From a virus, in IMG/VR virus record IMGVR_UViG_3300020420_000012, positions 1 through 64,000 of that record: DNA of 64,000 bases; one strand, given 5' to 3'. The notes beneath the pieces are model-generated. The model was not told where the DNA came from and ran no database searches. It worked only from the letters and a program-made list of their open reading frames with translations. Numbering within the stretch: the stretch's first letter is position 1; every line of letters starts with the position of its first letter. Below are positions 19,022 to 28,371 of the stretch, piece by piece. The translations under genes were made by a program, and so were the position numbers.

Positions 19022-19972
19022 CTATGCTACCGTTACTTCACCTTGGTTTCCTACCAAAAACCATTTTGCTCCATCCCATACGCAAGTACATCCATCGTTT
19101 GCTGCTAGAGTAAATTTACTTCCTTGAGCAAAACTAACTGGCGTAATCTCCATTGCTTCTGAACCTTTGTTTGTAAAAATTTTATATTCACCAACGGTGG
19201 TTCCATTAGCAAGACTAAGAGTTAATGTACCACCAGAATTTTTATTACCTATGACTAACGTGCCACTTACTATTGAAGTGGCGTTAGTATCGACAGTTAC
19301 AGAGCTAAAAGCTGCTTTGCTTAAATTGACTGAACCTGTACCTTTTGCACTAAGATCTAAATTAGCATCAGTGGCACCACCTGTAGTAGTTATTGAAGGA
19401 GCATTTGATCCTGCAGCATTCGCTATAGTAATTTCATTCTGTGCACTAGTAGTTGCGGTTAGTTTAATTATTTCTGCACCATTTGCATCATTAATTAAAG
19501 TTCCAATTCTTGGTGAATTTATGATAGGTGATGTTAATGTCTTATTTGTTAATGTATCTGTTGAAGTTCTAGCTACTAAAGTATCAGCGCCAGAAGGTAT
19601 CGTAACTGTACCACCATTTGTAATAGATGCTATTGTTGGTGTAGTTAAAGTTTTATTTGTCAGTGTATCTGTTGTTGCCTTACCAACTAGTGTATCTGTT
19701 GCATCAGGTAAATTGATTATGTTATCTTGACTAGGATCAGTGGCAATTAACTTTGTTTGTGTATCATCACCAGAAGTAGCACCTTGAAACATTACAACTC
19801 CAGTGCCACCAGAATCAGTAAGCTTTATCTTTTGGCTTAAGTTGCTACCGTCTGCACCCAACTGATTATATAATTCAGTAAAGTTTGAATTAATTTTAGT
19901 AGCTGCATTACGTAAGGTATCTCCGGTACCGTCGTTTGCTGATGAGCCTGTACTTATTGTTGCTTTTGCCAT
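19022..19972 (-). CDS. Tail fibre/virion structural protein with LTNKTLT repeats
   Basis: This 316-residue protein has an N-terminal segment (NDGTGDTLRNAATKINSNFTELY) common in phage fibre and neck-whisker proteins. Three copies of STDTLTNKTLTxPxI follow, then a beta-rich C-terminus with CVWDGAKWFLVGNQG. It is predicted to be a fibre or appendage subunit. A perfect TATAAATA box lies 22 nt upstream with an AAGGAT ribosome site between, making it the first gene of a late transcript. Confidence 0.7.
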   Translation of the reverse strand: MAKATISTGSSANDGTGDTLRNAATKINSNFTELYNQLGADGSNLSQKIKLTDSGGTGVVMFQGATSGDDTQTKLIATDPSQDNIINLPDATDTLVGKATTDTLTNKTLTTPTIASITNGGTVTIPSGADTLVARTSTDTLTNKTLTSPIINSPRIGTLINDANGAEIIKLTATTSAQNEITIANAAGSNAPSITTTGGATDANLDLSAKGTGSVNLSKAAFSSVTVDTNATSIVSGTLVIGNKNSGGTLTLSLANGTTVGEYKIFTNKGSEAMEITPVSFAQGSKFTLAANDGCTCVWDGAKWFLVGNQGEVTVA

Positions 19973-19993
19973 TCTAAATCCTTATGATAGTTC

Positions 19994-20001
19994 TATTTAT
20001 A
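19994..20001 (-). promoter_or_regulatory. Late promoter box TATAAATA
   Basis: This is a perfect TATAAATA on the minus strand (plus TATTTATA) immediately after the stop of the gene ending at 20002. It has a short leader containing AAGGAT before the ATG at 19972. Confidence 0.75.
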
Positions 20002-20955
20002 CTAGAAAGATGAATCACTTGTTACCCTTGTGAAAAATTCGTTATCCATTGTTTCAAAAGTATTTGATATATCAGCTTGCGTTGTGTCATCAAAAGTAAA
20101 TGAGTTTGGTGTTAAAATTTGTCTTATGCTTCCATAGTTATTATCTAAGAAGCTAAGAGAAACATTCTGATAATCAGATACCAGTTTATTTATATCAGAT
20201 ATACGCAACGGACTTGTGCCGCCTGCACCAGCAGAATCAAAGAGTGTAGTAAGTTGAGTAAACCCACGAGCCATTCCTAGCTCAGCTTCTGATTGAACTA
20301 AAAACGCAACGTTTGAGTCTGTTATCGATTGTATTTGATTTGGTAAACCAGATGTAACACCTACTGCGCTTACTTCTCCTTCAACATAAAAACCAGCAGG
20401 ATGTATAAATTTAGTGTATAACTCTTTCCATGTGTCTATGCTTAAAGATGATTTTACTAGTATAGAAAAAATTTGATATCTTTGATAGTTTTGAATAAAT
20501 TTTATAGAATCAACACCAATCTTACTTGTTTCTTCACCTATTTTAAATATATCTTTTTTAGGATATTCTATCTCTACGTTTTCTTGAAAAAATAATCTAA
20601 AAAATTCTTGTGCACTTAACTTACTTCCACTATTTTTATGTAGCTCGGCAAGTCTTGTAAGTGCATATCTTTTATCAGTAAAATTTTCTCCAGTATTTAA
20701 ACCACCTGCTAATTCAGAAACTAAATTATTTAGTAAATCTTCAGGCATTTCATGTATATCTTTTTTAGAAAAAATTTGTTTCATATCATCGCCAAATGCA
20801 TGAGATCCACCTGATGAATCTAAAAAATCATAATATTTTTCTAAGAAAGTTACAAGCTTTGGAAAATCTTGTGTAAAAATTTCAGGTAAAGACTCCCTTA
20901 CTTTTCTTACTTGAAAGTTTTTTAATCTTCTATTACTTTTATAATTTAATCCCAT
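20002..20955 (-). CDS. Baseplate-associated structural protein after gp6
   Basis: This 317-residue protein contains ESLPEIFTQDFPKLVTFLEKYYDFLD near the N-terminus and LSAQEFFRLFFQENVEIEYPKKDIFKIGE in the middle. This pattern is seen in structural proteins located after gp6 in marine T4-like phages. The start overlaps the gp6 stop (TAATG), showing translational coupling to the wedge protein. It is probably a baseplate wedge component, possibly replacing gp7; I do not assign it precisely. Confidence 0.6.
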   Translation of the reverse strand: MGLNYKSNRRLKNFQVRKVRESLPEIFTQDFPKLVTFLEKYYDFLDSSGGSHAFGDDMKQIFSKKDIHEMPEDLLNNLVSELAGGLNTGENFTDKRYALTRLAELHKNSGSKLSAQEFFRLFFQENVEIEYPKKDIFKIGEETSKIGVDSIKFIQNYQRYQIFSILVKSSLSIDTWKELYTKFIHPAGFYVEGEVSAVGVTSGLPNQIQSITDSNVAFLVQSEAELGMARGFTQLTTLFDSAGAGGTSPLRISDINKLVSDYQNVSLSFLDNNYGSIRQILTPNSFTFDDTTQADISNTFETMDNEFFTRVTSDSSF

Positions 20956-22784
20956 TATAGTGTCGTCTTAGTGTTTTGAAAATCAAGTAATGCCGATGAT
21001 ATTGATGCATCTGTATCAATATCAATAACAAAGTTTCTTAAAGGTCTTATTGTACTTTGATTTGCTGGAGTAACTGAGACCTTAATTTTATCTCCATCAA
21101 AGGCGCTTACCTTAAATCCTCTTAAAGTTACTTTACCAGCATTTGTATCATAATCACCAATATTATTTGCAATTACTGCTCCAGTTGTAGATACAACCTG
21201 AAGTTGATTTGTTTTTAAAAGGTTTCTAATAAAACAAGTTATGCCTTGAAATGTAAATTTACTACTTGTAACAATAAAATTTACATCATCTGGATCTGCA
21301 AGTTTTACTGGATAATTTATTATGTATTCAAGACTTTGATTTAAAGTAGGTAAAAAACTATTTTGTATCTTTACAGACATTTTAGAATTTAAAATTGACG
21401 GATCTAATGCATCTATTAAAGTTAAAAGATTAGATCTTCTAAATACCTTATTAAATCGTTTCAAATTAGTGTTAAAAAAGTTGTTAATTAAATTTTGTAC
21501 TCTAACTTGGATTGATTGAGGAGTTGAAGACGTAAGATCAGGATCTAAGTTAAATGTTGTTAATAATTCTAAGTTAATAGTTTCTGGATCAACAAAAACT
21601 GTATCAATTGACATAATTGACAAATTATCTGACAATTCTGTTATTATTTGATCTTTTACGCTCTGTTGATTTGTTGTGCTTATGTTGTCTTTAAACTTTA
21701 AACCAACAAATACTTTTCCATACTGTCTAGGTTCATTATCTTCACCACCAAATGAAGTAACATCATCTAAAAAATTATTAAAATTTGTAAGTATTTGAGC
21801 TTTATAATCTTCTGCAGTCACAAGTCTTCTTTGTGAAGTAAAAGCAATAGGCGCATTATTTCTTATTGATTCAATACTTTCTTTGTAAGCTCCACCAGCT
21901 GAAGCAGATTCTGTTACAGTAGTAAGATTATACTCAACACCTGCAACTCTAACTGTACTTACTGAACTAAAGCTTGATCCGCCGTTTGCAATAGTACCTT
22001 GAGTTGACAAGTAATCTACTACTACTTTGTTACCTGCGACAGGAGCCTTACCTGTCGATATACCGTCACCAAATATTATTTCATAAAATCCGTTAGGTAC
22101 TTCTTTTATTTGAAAATAAGTTGAAGTATTTTCAACACGAACAGCTTTTAATATGTTTGTATATGTATCAAACGTTGAACTGTTGGCAGTGTCAAAAACT
22201 CTTACTCTTATTGTTGACGTATCCATAGTTACATCAGGTATAACATAAACTTGATTATCTGAAGTTTCTCCTACAAAAAATGTTTTAGTTTTTTCAGTTC
22301 CTTCGAAGACAGGTATACCAGTTGAGTTATCACTTGTTACAAATTGATAGTTACCTACTCCATCGTCAGTTGCTGTAAAAACTTCTCTTGTTTGAAAAGT
22401 AAAAGCAGTACCGTCAACGCTTGTTGTAAATTCAGTATTTCTAGGCAATGTTATTGTTGCTGGTCTGTTTGTTGCAGTAACTAATAAACTTAAATTTAAA
22501 GTTGCCTGTGAAGCTGAATAAGATCTTGGCACATAACCTAAACCTTCAGCTAAAGAAACCACTGAGCTTCTAAGTTGTGCGCTGTTTATAAACGATTCAT
22601 TTAATCCAAAGTTCGCATTTAATCCGCTAAAATGAGTGTTGTAAGCTAACACATCAAGTATATTGCTTAATCCAGATGCTTCAAAATCATAATCAGCAAA
22701 TTCTGTTTGTCTTTTAAGAAAATCTTTTAATTGAGATTTTATAGTATCAAAATCTAATTCTGTACTTTTTATTGTTGTAGCCAT
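20955..22784 (-). CDS. 6: Baseplate wedge subunit gp6 (baseplate J-like)
   Basis: This 609-residue protein matches the T4 gp6 / baseplate J architecture. The N-terminal helix DFDTIKSQLKDFLKRQTEFADYDFEASGLSNILDVLAYN and LNESFINSAQLRSSVVSLAEGLGYVPRSYSAS are diagnostic. A QRRLVTAEDYKAQIL motif in the middle is also typical. Gp6 dimers form the baseplate inner ring with gp25 and gp53. It starts with TAATG coupling to the gp25 gene, preserving the T4 gp25-gp6 order. Confidence 0.9.
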   Translation of the reverse strand: MATTIKSTELDFDTIKSQLKDFLKRQTEFADYDFEASGLSNILDVLAYNTHFSGLNANFGLNESFINSAQLRSSVVSLAEGLGYVPRSYSASQATLNLSLLVTATNRPATITLPRNTEFTTSVDGTAFTFQTREVFTATDDGVGNYQFVTSDNSTGIPVFEGTEKTKTFFVGETSDNQVYVIPDVTMDTSTIRVRVFDTANSSTFDTYTNILKAVRVENTSTYFQIKEVPNGFYEIIFGDGISTGKAPVAGNKVVVDYLSTQGTIANGGSSFSSVSTVRVAGVEYNLTTVTESASAGGAYKESIESIRNNAPIAFTSQRRLVTAEDYKAQILTNFNNFLDDVTSFGGEDNEPRQYGKVFVGLKFKDNISTTNQQSVKDQIITELSDNLSIMSIDTVFVDPETINLELLTTFNLDPDLTSSTPQSIQVRVQNLINNFFNTNLKRFNKVFRRSNLLTLIDALDPSILNSKMSVKIQNSFLPTLNQSLEYIINYPVKLADPDDVNFIVTSSKFTFQGITCFIRNLLKTNQLQVVSTTGAVIANNIGDYDTNAGKVTLRGFKVSAFDGDKIKVSVTPANQSTIRPLRNFVIDIDTDASISSALLDFQNTKTTL

Positions 22785-23227
22785 TACCTTAACCTTGTTA
22801 ATGATATTTGAGTATTTAGTGTTTCATTTGTACTTATTATCTTAAATTTAACTGTTACATCTATTTCATTTCTATCATCATTTCTTAATATTTTTATGTT
22901 TAGAACTTTTGCTCTTGGTTCAAATATTTCAATACTTTCTAATATTCTTTCTTCAAGTCCTATTTCGTCAATGGTAGTATTTAATGAGAATAGTAATGAA
23001 TTTAAATCACCTCCATAGCGAGGTAAAAATGGTTTTTCACTAAAGTTTGTTAATAATAAATTTCTAACAGCTTGTGCTACAGCACCAGCATCTGTTTTTT
23101 TAAAAATATCACCAGATGCTCTTTTTGAAAAAGTTAAGTCAATATCAGAGTAACTTTTTTTACGAGCAGTTACTATAGTTGTCGAATTAATATTTCCGTC
23201 TTCAACTGAAAAAACTTTTTGTGGCAT
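22784..23227 (-). CDS. 25: Baseplate wedge subunit gp25 (GPW/gp25 family)
   Basis: This 147-residue protein belongs to the gp25-like lysozyme-fold wedge family. Its SYSDIDLTFSKR start, AVAQAVRNLLLTNFSEKPFLPRYGG core and C-terminal VKFKIIS strand are typical. It nucleates sheath assembly around the baseplate hub. A late TATAAATA box 19 nt upstream and an AAAGGA site put it at the head of a late transcript with gp6. Confidence 0.92.
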   Translation of the reverse strand: MPQKVFSVEDGNINSTTIVTARKKSYSDIDLTFSKRASGDIFKKTDAGAVAQAVRNLLLTNFSEKPFLPRYGGDLNSLLFSLNTTIDEIGLEERILESIEIFEPRAKVLNIKILRNDDRNEIDVTVKFKIISTNETLNTQISLTRLR

Positions 23228-23245
23228 TTAAAATTCCTTTTACCC

Positions 23246-23253
23246 TATTTATA
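23246..23253 (-). promoter_or_regulatory. Late promoter box TATAAATA
   Basis: This is a perfect TATAAATA on the minus strand upstream of the gp25 gene, with an AAAGGA ribosome site in the short leader. Confidence 0.75.
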
Positions 23254-23257
23254 AGGT

Positions 23258-25258
23258 TTATGCTAAGACTTCTATTAATTCGTTTGTTGTTTGTACGTTA
23301 TTATTATATCTTGTCTCAACATCATTTTTATACTTAACCGACCATGGCGGTAATATTTCCGGCATAATTAAAATTATCTGTGCATTTATAGAATTATCAG
23401 GATTATATGTATCATAATCCAATATTAATTTATCAAACTGTAAGTTATTTTTCCAATACGTTGCAAGTTCATATGTTTTTTCAACGTCTATTTCTCCGTC
23501 TTCACCTATTAGTTCATAAACAACTGCTAAACCTCTTGACATTAAATAGTTTACACCATCACTTACATCTAAGTTTTCACCTGCTTCTGCTCTATATAAT
23601 CCTTCTACAACTTGTAATCTAAATTCATTAAATCTTTTTGCTCCTGTACTTGAGTTAATAAGTTTCATTGCATGAGCATGTAACACATATTGTTTTGCCA
23701 ATCTTAATTTTTCGCCATCTTCAAGTATATGTGTTAAAGTAACAGGATCACCTACACCACCTAAAAATTTTGCCATTGGTATTCCAGGTGCTAGTTTAGT
23801 TCTACTGGTTATAATATCTTGAAACACAGGATTATATTTAGGGTCGACAAAAAAATCTGTCGTTAGACTTGATGTTTGTTTTGTAGTAAATCTTTTTGCG
23901 GTGTTTCTTGATTTACCTATTATTCTTGATCCTAAAGATGATATTTTTTCATTGCTCGAAGTCCTATTTGTTAATTTTGGTACCATAGAAGCAAAATCTG
24001 CAGAAATTATTCCGTCTGTTATGCAAGCACCAACAAACGTTTCGTTGTTGATATTATTTGGATCTCTTAATTTAGAACGCGCTTGTCTTGTATTTAAATC
24101 ACTGTTTGACACACCTCCAAATTTTGTAGTTTTATCAACAGAATTTTTCATTAAATCACCTTCATCAATATCAACTCTTTGTATCGATAAAGGTGAATTT
24201 TCTAATAAATCATTTAATATACTAGTAGTAGGATTTACGGTGTTTTTATCTGATGCTGTTTCAATTGTTTGAGTGCCACCACCAGAACCAGGTCCTGATG
24301 GTGCAGAACCGGCTTCATCTGCTTTTGCTGCGAAAGATGCTTTACCATTTAATGTACCATGAAACGTTGTAGCATGCATTGATGTAGAATTAACTCGTGG
24401 TATATGAGCAGACTTAGCATACATTACAATCTCATCACCACCAATGGTACCACTATCACCAAACACCGAAAGAGATGAAGCTGCAATGTTTGCACTTTTT
24501 GTTGATAAACTAACTTCATTTTCTGCAGTCATAAATAATGTTCCACCTACATTAAAATTTTGATCTTGACCAACAAATAAACTATTACTTGATTTAATGA
24601 TGTTAGTGTTGTCACCAAAAATAAGATTATTATTTGCACCTATTACTGTAGTAGAATTGTTTCCAGTTATTTCAGTTTCTACACTACCTGAAACTTGTGT
24701 ATTGATTCCTCTTTTAACCTTTTGCTCAATGTCACCATCAACAGTGACATTATAATCACCACCGACTTCAAGATCAAAATCACCAGCAACTTTTAATTTT
24801 AAATTACCGTTATACTGTATCTCACCATCGCCATCAACAATTACTTTTTCATCATGAGCTGTTATTTTTATACTGTTGTTAGTAGAACTATAAATCATAG
24901 TTCCATCTGCTCTCATTTCAATACCACTGCCTGACCTATGTCTTAACATTATTTTTTCAACACCTGGTGTATCATCATATTCTATGATATGTCCGGATGG
25001 AGTTTCTTTTACCTGACTATTAGTATATGTTGCAACCGGTTCATCATCTAAATCTAAATCGATGTCAGGAACACTTCCTCCTGTATAAACATTTTTTCTA
25101 TCGGTTCCTCTTGCGTATTTACCAACACCAGAAGTAAAAAAATAATCAGTCTTAGGATGTTGACCTGTAGGATCGCTTCTTGCGTCTTTAGGATCTTGAT
25201 TAGATTTAAGTTCTTCATCACTTAATACTTGATCTATATTTTCATAAATTGTGCTCAT
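23258..25258 (-). CDS. Baseplate central spike protein (gp5 C-terminal/VgrG-like beta-helix)
   Basis: This 666-residue protein begins with a disordered N-terminus. Around 85-130 it has a VgrG-like segment (ETPSGHIIEYDDTPGVEKI, then MLRHRSGSGIEM). A repetitive octapeptide-like region at about 130-280 (GDFDLEVGGDYNVTVDGDI) is predicted to form the intertwined beta-helix of the membrane-puncturing needle. The remaining ~380 residues are of unknown fold. In T4 this beta-helix is fused to gp5; here it is a separate gene from the OB-lysozyme protein at 27505-28371. Confidence 0.8.
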   Translation of the reverse strand: MSTIYENIDQVLSDEELKSNQDPKDARSDPTGQHPKTDYFFTSGVGKYARGTDRKNVYTGGSVPDIDLDLDDEPVATYTNSQVKETPSGHIIEYDDTPGVEKIMLRHRSGSGIEMRADGTMIYSSTNNSIKITAHDEKVIVDGDGEIQYNGNLKLKVAGDFDLEVGGDYNVTVDGDIEQKVKRGINTQVSGSVETEITGNNSTTVIGANNNLIFGDNTNIIKSSNSLFVGQDQNFNVGGTLFMTAENEVSLSTKSANIAASSLSVFGDSGTIGGDEIVMYAKSAHIPRVNSTSMHATTFHGTLNGKASFAAKADEAGSAPSGPGSGGGTQTIETASDKNTVNPTTSILNDLLENSPLSIQRVDIDEGDLMKNSVDKTTKFGGVSNSDLNTRQARSKLRDPNNINNETFVGACITDGIISADFASMVPKLTNRTSSNEKISSLGSRIIGKSRNTAKRFTTKQTSSLTTDFFVDPKYNPVFQDIITSRTKLAPGIPMAKFLGGVGDPVTLTHILEDGEKLRLAKQYVLHAHAMKLINSSTGAKRFNEFRLQVVEGLYRAEAGENLDVSDGVNYLMSRGLAVVYELIGEDGEIDVEKTYELATYWKNNLQFDKLILDYDTYNPDNSINAQIILIMPEILPPWSVKYKNDVETRYNNNVQTTNELIEVLA

Positions 25259-25267
25259 ATGTACCTA

Positions 25268-27505
25268 CTAAAATAATTTTTTGAATGCGTTTATGCCATC
25301 AGTTAGTTTTTGTGCAGCGGTGCTTGTTGATGGTGCTGCTTGTTTAATTGTGTCATCTATTTTAGCACCAAGTGCATCTTTATCAACTGTTAAATTTTTT
25401 ATTTTTAAATCGTTACTAAGTTTTGAAAAAGAACCTGCTGCTTCATTCTTTGCCGCATTGAATCCATTTTGTATTCCATTTTCAATGCTTTTGCTATCAG
25501 ACAATGCAGTATTTATTTCAGAAGTTGCAGTATCGATATCTTTAGTTATTTGCTCTCCGTCTAATTCATTTATTCTTTCAAAATCTTTTAACACTGCATC
25601 AAAACTAAATTTTCTCTTAGAATTAAAAGCACTAGTTGATGATTTTGCTAATTTTTTTGGTCTTATAAAGGCAGAAGTTTTTTTACTTGGACTTTCTTCA
25701 ACTGCAGTTGGATCATCTATATTTGTTGTTTTTTCAAATTTTTTACGATAAATGTCAATGTCAAATCCTGGTCCTTCGTATCTTCTATTTATTTCATAGT
25801 CTCCATAAACATTTCCGCCAGGGAATACTTCATAAAAAACTTTCATAAACTCTTCTAAAGAATTTATTTGAAATTGAGTGGCTGGTTTTTCTTTTGTAGC
25901 AACTAAAGTTAATTGTATACCACTTTTTGTAAACGTAGCATATTTCTTATTTCTAATTTCATCAATAGGTCTGCCTCTTTGTATTGTGCCATCAGTTCTT
26001 ATAATATAATGACTTTGTATACCAAACAACTTTGCATCTTTTAAAATTGTTGCATTTACTTCTTTAGCTACATCGCTTGGATCAGAAGCAGCTGAGGACT
26101 TTTCTTCAATAAGAAAAGCTTGATCAGCCTTTTTACTTTTTTCGTGTATAAATGCTGCATCAAAATTACCTGTAGGAGGAGGAGGGCCTGCATATTTTGC
26201 GGTCCAACCAACAACTAGTGTTGTTATTGCATTTTCATTGTCATCTTTTCTTCTTTCACAATTTTCCAATTCTTGTTGTAATTCTTCCATGCTATCAACA
26301 ATTTCAAACTTATAATCCTTTGATGTTGAAAAACCATTAAATCCTGATTGTGTAGTAGGTATGTCACTTATTTGTATTGGAACAATATCTTTTTTAATAA
26401 GATCACCTTTGTCAACAAGCTTAGCAAAATTAGAGTTTAAAGATAATTCGCCAGTTTTGGCATCTACACCTTCTATTAAATTAGGAATTTCTAATCCGTC
26501 AGGTATTTTTAAATCAGGAGATATACCAGCAACTTGTTTTTTTATGTCACCAAGTAAATTACTTAAACCACCTCTTGATTTATTTAACAAGTTAGGTAGA
26601 ACATTCATACCACTTCTTCCACCAGCTGGCATTACTTTCTGTAATAATCCACCTAAGCTTAAACCAGCATTTCCAATCTTTGGTAATTTATTTTTTACTT
26701 CAGTTATTACAGACTTTACTGCATTATTTGAAGGACTAATACCTGTGTCTTCATTATCAACTGCTTTTTGTAATCTTGATACAACCTTTGTTGATAAAGT
26801 ACTTGATCTTGTATTTGATGCAAATTCTCTTATTTTACTTTTATTTGCTGTTAAATGTTTTTTAAATATTTTTAGTGTTCCGGCAGGTGTACCTTGCGAG
26901 ACAACAATTTTGTTTAAATTCTTCGTTGACATACCTAGTTTGCCAGTTAATGTTTGTATGTTAGATAATTGACTTGAAGTTTTATCTGCTGATCCATCGC
27001 CTGCACCTAACTGCATAATTGCAGGTCTTAGTTTTTTTATTCCGTCTTTTATTGGTTTCGATCCTCCAAATAAACCCTTTAATCCATTTTTTATTTCACC
27101 TGGATTATTAAAAGGAGAACCATTGAGAGCAAAATCTTCAGCTTTAAAATTTGCAGCAGATGCTTTCATATCTTTTCCAATTGTGCCTGCTAGTTGTTGT
27201 TGAAGATCTACGAAAGCTTTCGGTGCTGTAGCTTCAAATTCAGCTTGGCTAATTTCTAAGTCAAAATCAACAAATATTCTAAAAACAAATGGGCCCTGTA
27301 TTTCAATTTTCTTTCCTACAAATACGTAATCAACACCGTTTAATAATGTTGTTTTACTTAATTCATCTTCATTATATTTTACTTGTACACGGTTCAAACC
27401 TTTTACAATATCACCATCACCAAAAGTAAAAATTCTTCCATTAAATTTTCTACCATTTGCGTCCGGCGTATTTTTAGGATCTGCGTCTGAAATCACTTCT
27501 GGCAT
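25268..27505 (-). CDS. Baseplate hub-associated protein with degenerate amidase/PGRP-like domain
   Basis: This 745-residue protein has an N-terminal beta region (about 20-90), a long helical middle and a segment at about 430-590 resembling T7 lysozyme/PGRP amidases (SHYIIRTDGTIQRGRP, then GPGFDI). The zinc ligands of active T7-type amidases (His17, His122, Cys130 in T7) appear replaced: VVGWT, YGDYE and RYEGPG stand at those places. Activity is therefore doubtful and a structural or peptidoglycan-binding role is more likely. A helical C-terminus follows. It lies between the lysozyme gene and the spike gene. Confidence 0.65.
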   Translation of the reverse strand: MPEVISDADPKNTPDANGRKFNGRIFTFGDGDIVKGLNRVQVKYNEDELSKTTLLNGVDYVFVGKKIEIQGPFVFRIFVDFDLEISQAEFEATAPKAFVDLQQQLAGTIGKDMKASAANFKAEDFALNGSPFNNPGEIKNGLKGLFGGSKPIKDGIKKLRPAIMQLGAGDGSADKTSSQLSNIQTLTGKLGMSTKNLNKIVVSQGTPAGTLKIFKKHLTANKSKIREFASNTRSSTLSTKVVSRLQKAVDNEDTGISPSNNAVKSVITEVKNKLPKIGNAGLSLGGLLQKVMPAGGRSGMNVLPNLLNKSRGGLSNLLGDIKKQVAGISPDLKIPDGLEIPNLIEGVDAKTGELSLNSNFAKLVDKGDLIKKDIVPIQISDIPTTQSGFNGFSTSKDYKFEIVDSMEELQQELENCERRKDDNENAITTLVVGWTAKYAGPPPPTGNFDAAFIHEKSKKADQAFLIEEKSSAASDPSDVAKEVNATILKDAKLFGIQSHYIIRTDGTIQRGRPIDEIRNKKYATFTKSGIQLTLVATKEKPATQFQINSLEEFMKVFYEVFPGGNVYGDYEINRRYEGPGFDIDIYRKKFEKTTNIDDPTAVEESPSKKTSAFIRPKKLAKSSTSAFNSKRKFSFDAVLKDFERINELDGEQITKDIDTATSEINTALSDSKSIENGIQNGFNAAKNEAAGSFSKLSNDLKIKNLTVDKDALGAKIDDTIKQAAPSTSTAAQKLTDGINAFKKLF

Positions 27506-28371
27506 TAGTTAGCTCCTGGTCCTAATTTTCGAAAAGCCTCTTGTGCATAGGCTAATCTTTCATCTGTATGTGCTAAATCTTTGTTTGGTCTTTCATATTT
27601 ATCTTGAAAAACAACTGTTGCATCTTTAAATGTTTTTGCTTTTCTTAACTGACCTAGACCTAAGAAAGGTTGAGTTTCAAGTTCAAACTTAACAAATCTT
27701 AATTGTGCATCTAAAGATCTATAACTTTTGCCAATTTGTGATGCAAAAGATTGTAACTGACCAAATCTATTACCTGCTGCTTCAGCAGGATTCCACTGTG
27801 CGATGCCAAATGAATTTTCGTTTTTAAATCCAGATCTTGCAGTAGGATTTATGTCTCCCTTGTTTTGAGATGCACCTGATTCTACGCAAAAGTTTCCGAT
27901 CATTCCGCATGCTTGCTCAGGCGTAAATCCACCACCAGCTTCTGATGTGAAAAAATGAAAAGATCTTTCTATATTTGTGTTACCAGTTAAAGAAACATCA
28001 ACGTTACTGCCTTCATCAACTTCTTCTGTAGTTAAGTTTTGTTCTGTTTCAATTTTTGGAATAGAACCTAAAACAAGAGGATGTTGACTATCTCTACCGT
28101 CTAAAAAAACGCCAAACACTTGAGCTCTAGTTTTAAGTTGAGAATTAGATCCTAAGCCAGTTACACCAGGCTCTGTATTAGGTATGACTACCTGTGCCCA
28201 CGGTAAGTCATCATTTGCTATTCTTATCTTTTCTGCCTTATTTTGAAGTTCTTCATTGCCGGTATGTATTCCATGAATTCTTACTTTTACACGGTCAAGT
28301 CTTAGTGGATCATTTATATCAACAACCACACCAACAAACCATCTAAAATTATCACCATAGAAATCTTTCAT
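27505..28371 (-). CDS. 5: Baseplate hub gp5-like OB domain with tail lysozyme
   Basis: This 288-residue protein has two domains. Residues 1-110 form a gp5 OB-fold (FRWFVGVVVDINDPLRLDRVKVRIHG, DLPWAQVVIPNTEPG, QHPLVLGSIP). Residues about 135-285 resemble phage tail lysozymes (GFTPEQACGMIGNFCVESG with the candidate catalytic Glu, SFGIAQWNPAEAAGNR, FKDATVVFQDKYERP). It would cut peptidoglycan during tail penetration. The T4 gp5 beta-helix is absent and supplied by another gene. It overlaps both neighbours by one base. Confidence 0.88.
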   Translation of the reverse strand: MKDFYGDNFRWFVGVVVDINDPLRLDRVKVRIHGIHTGNEELQNKAEKIRIANDDLPWAQVVIPNTEPGVTGLGSNSQLKTRAQVFGVFLDGRDSQHPLVLGSIPKIETEQNLTTEEVDEGSNVDVSLTGNTNIERSFHFFTSEAGGGFTPEQACGMIGNFCVESGASQNKGDINPTARSGFKNENSFGIAQWNPAEAAGNRFGQLQSFASQIGKSYRSLDAQLRFVKFELETQPFLGLGQLRKAKTFKDATVVFQDKYERPNKDLAHTDERLAYAQEAFRKLGPGAN

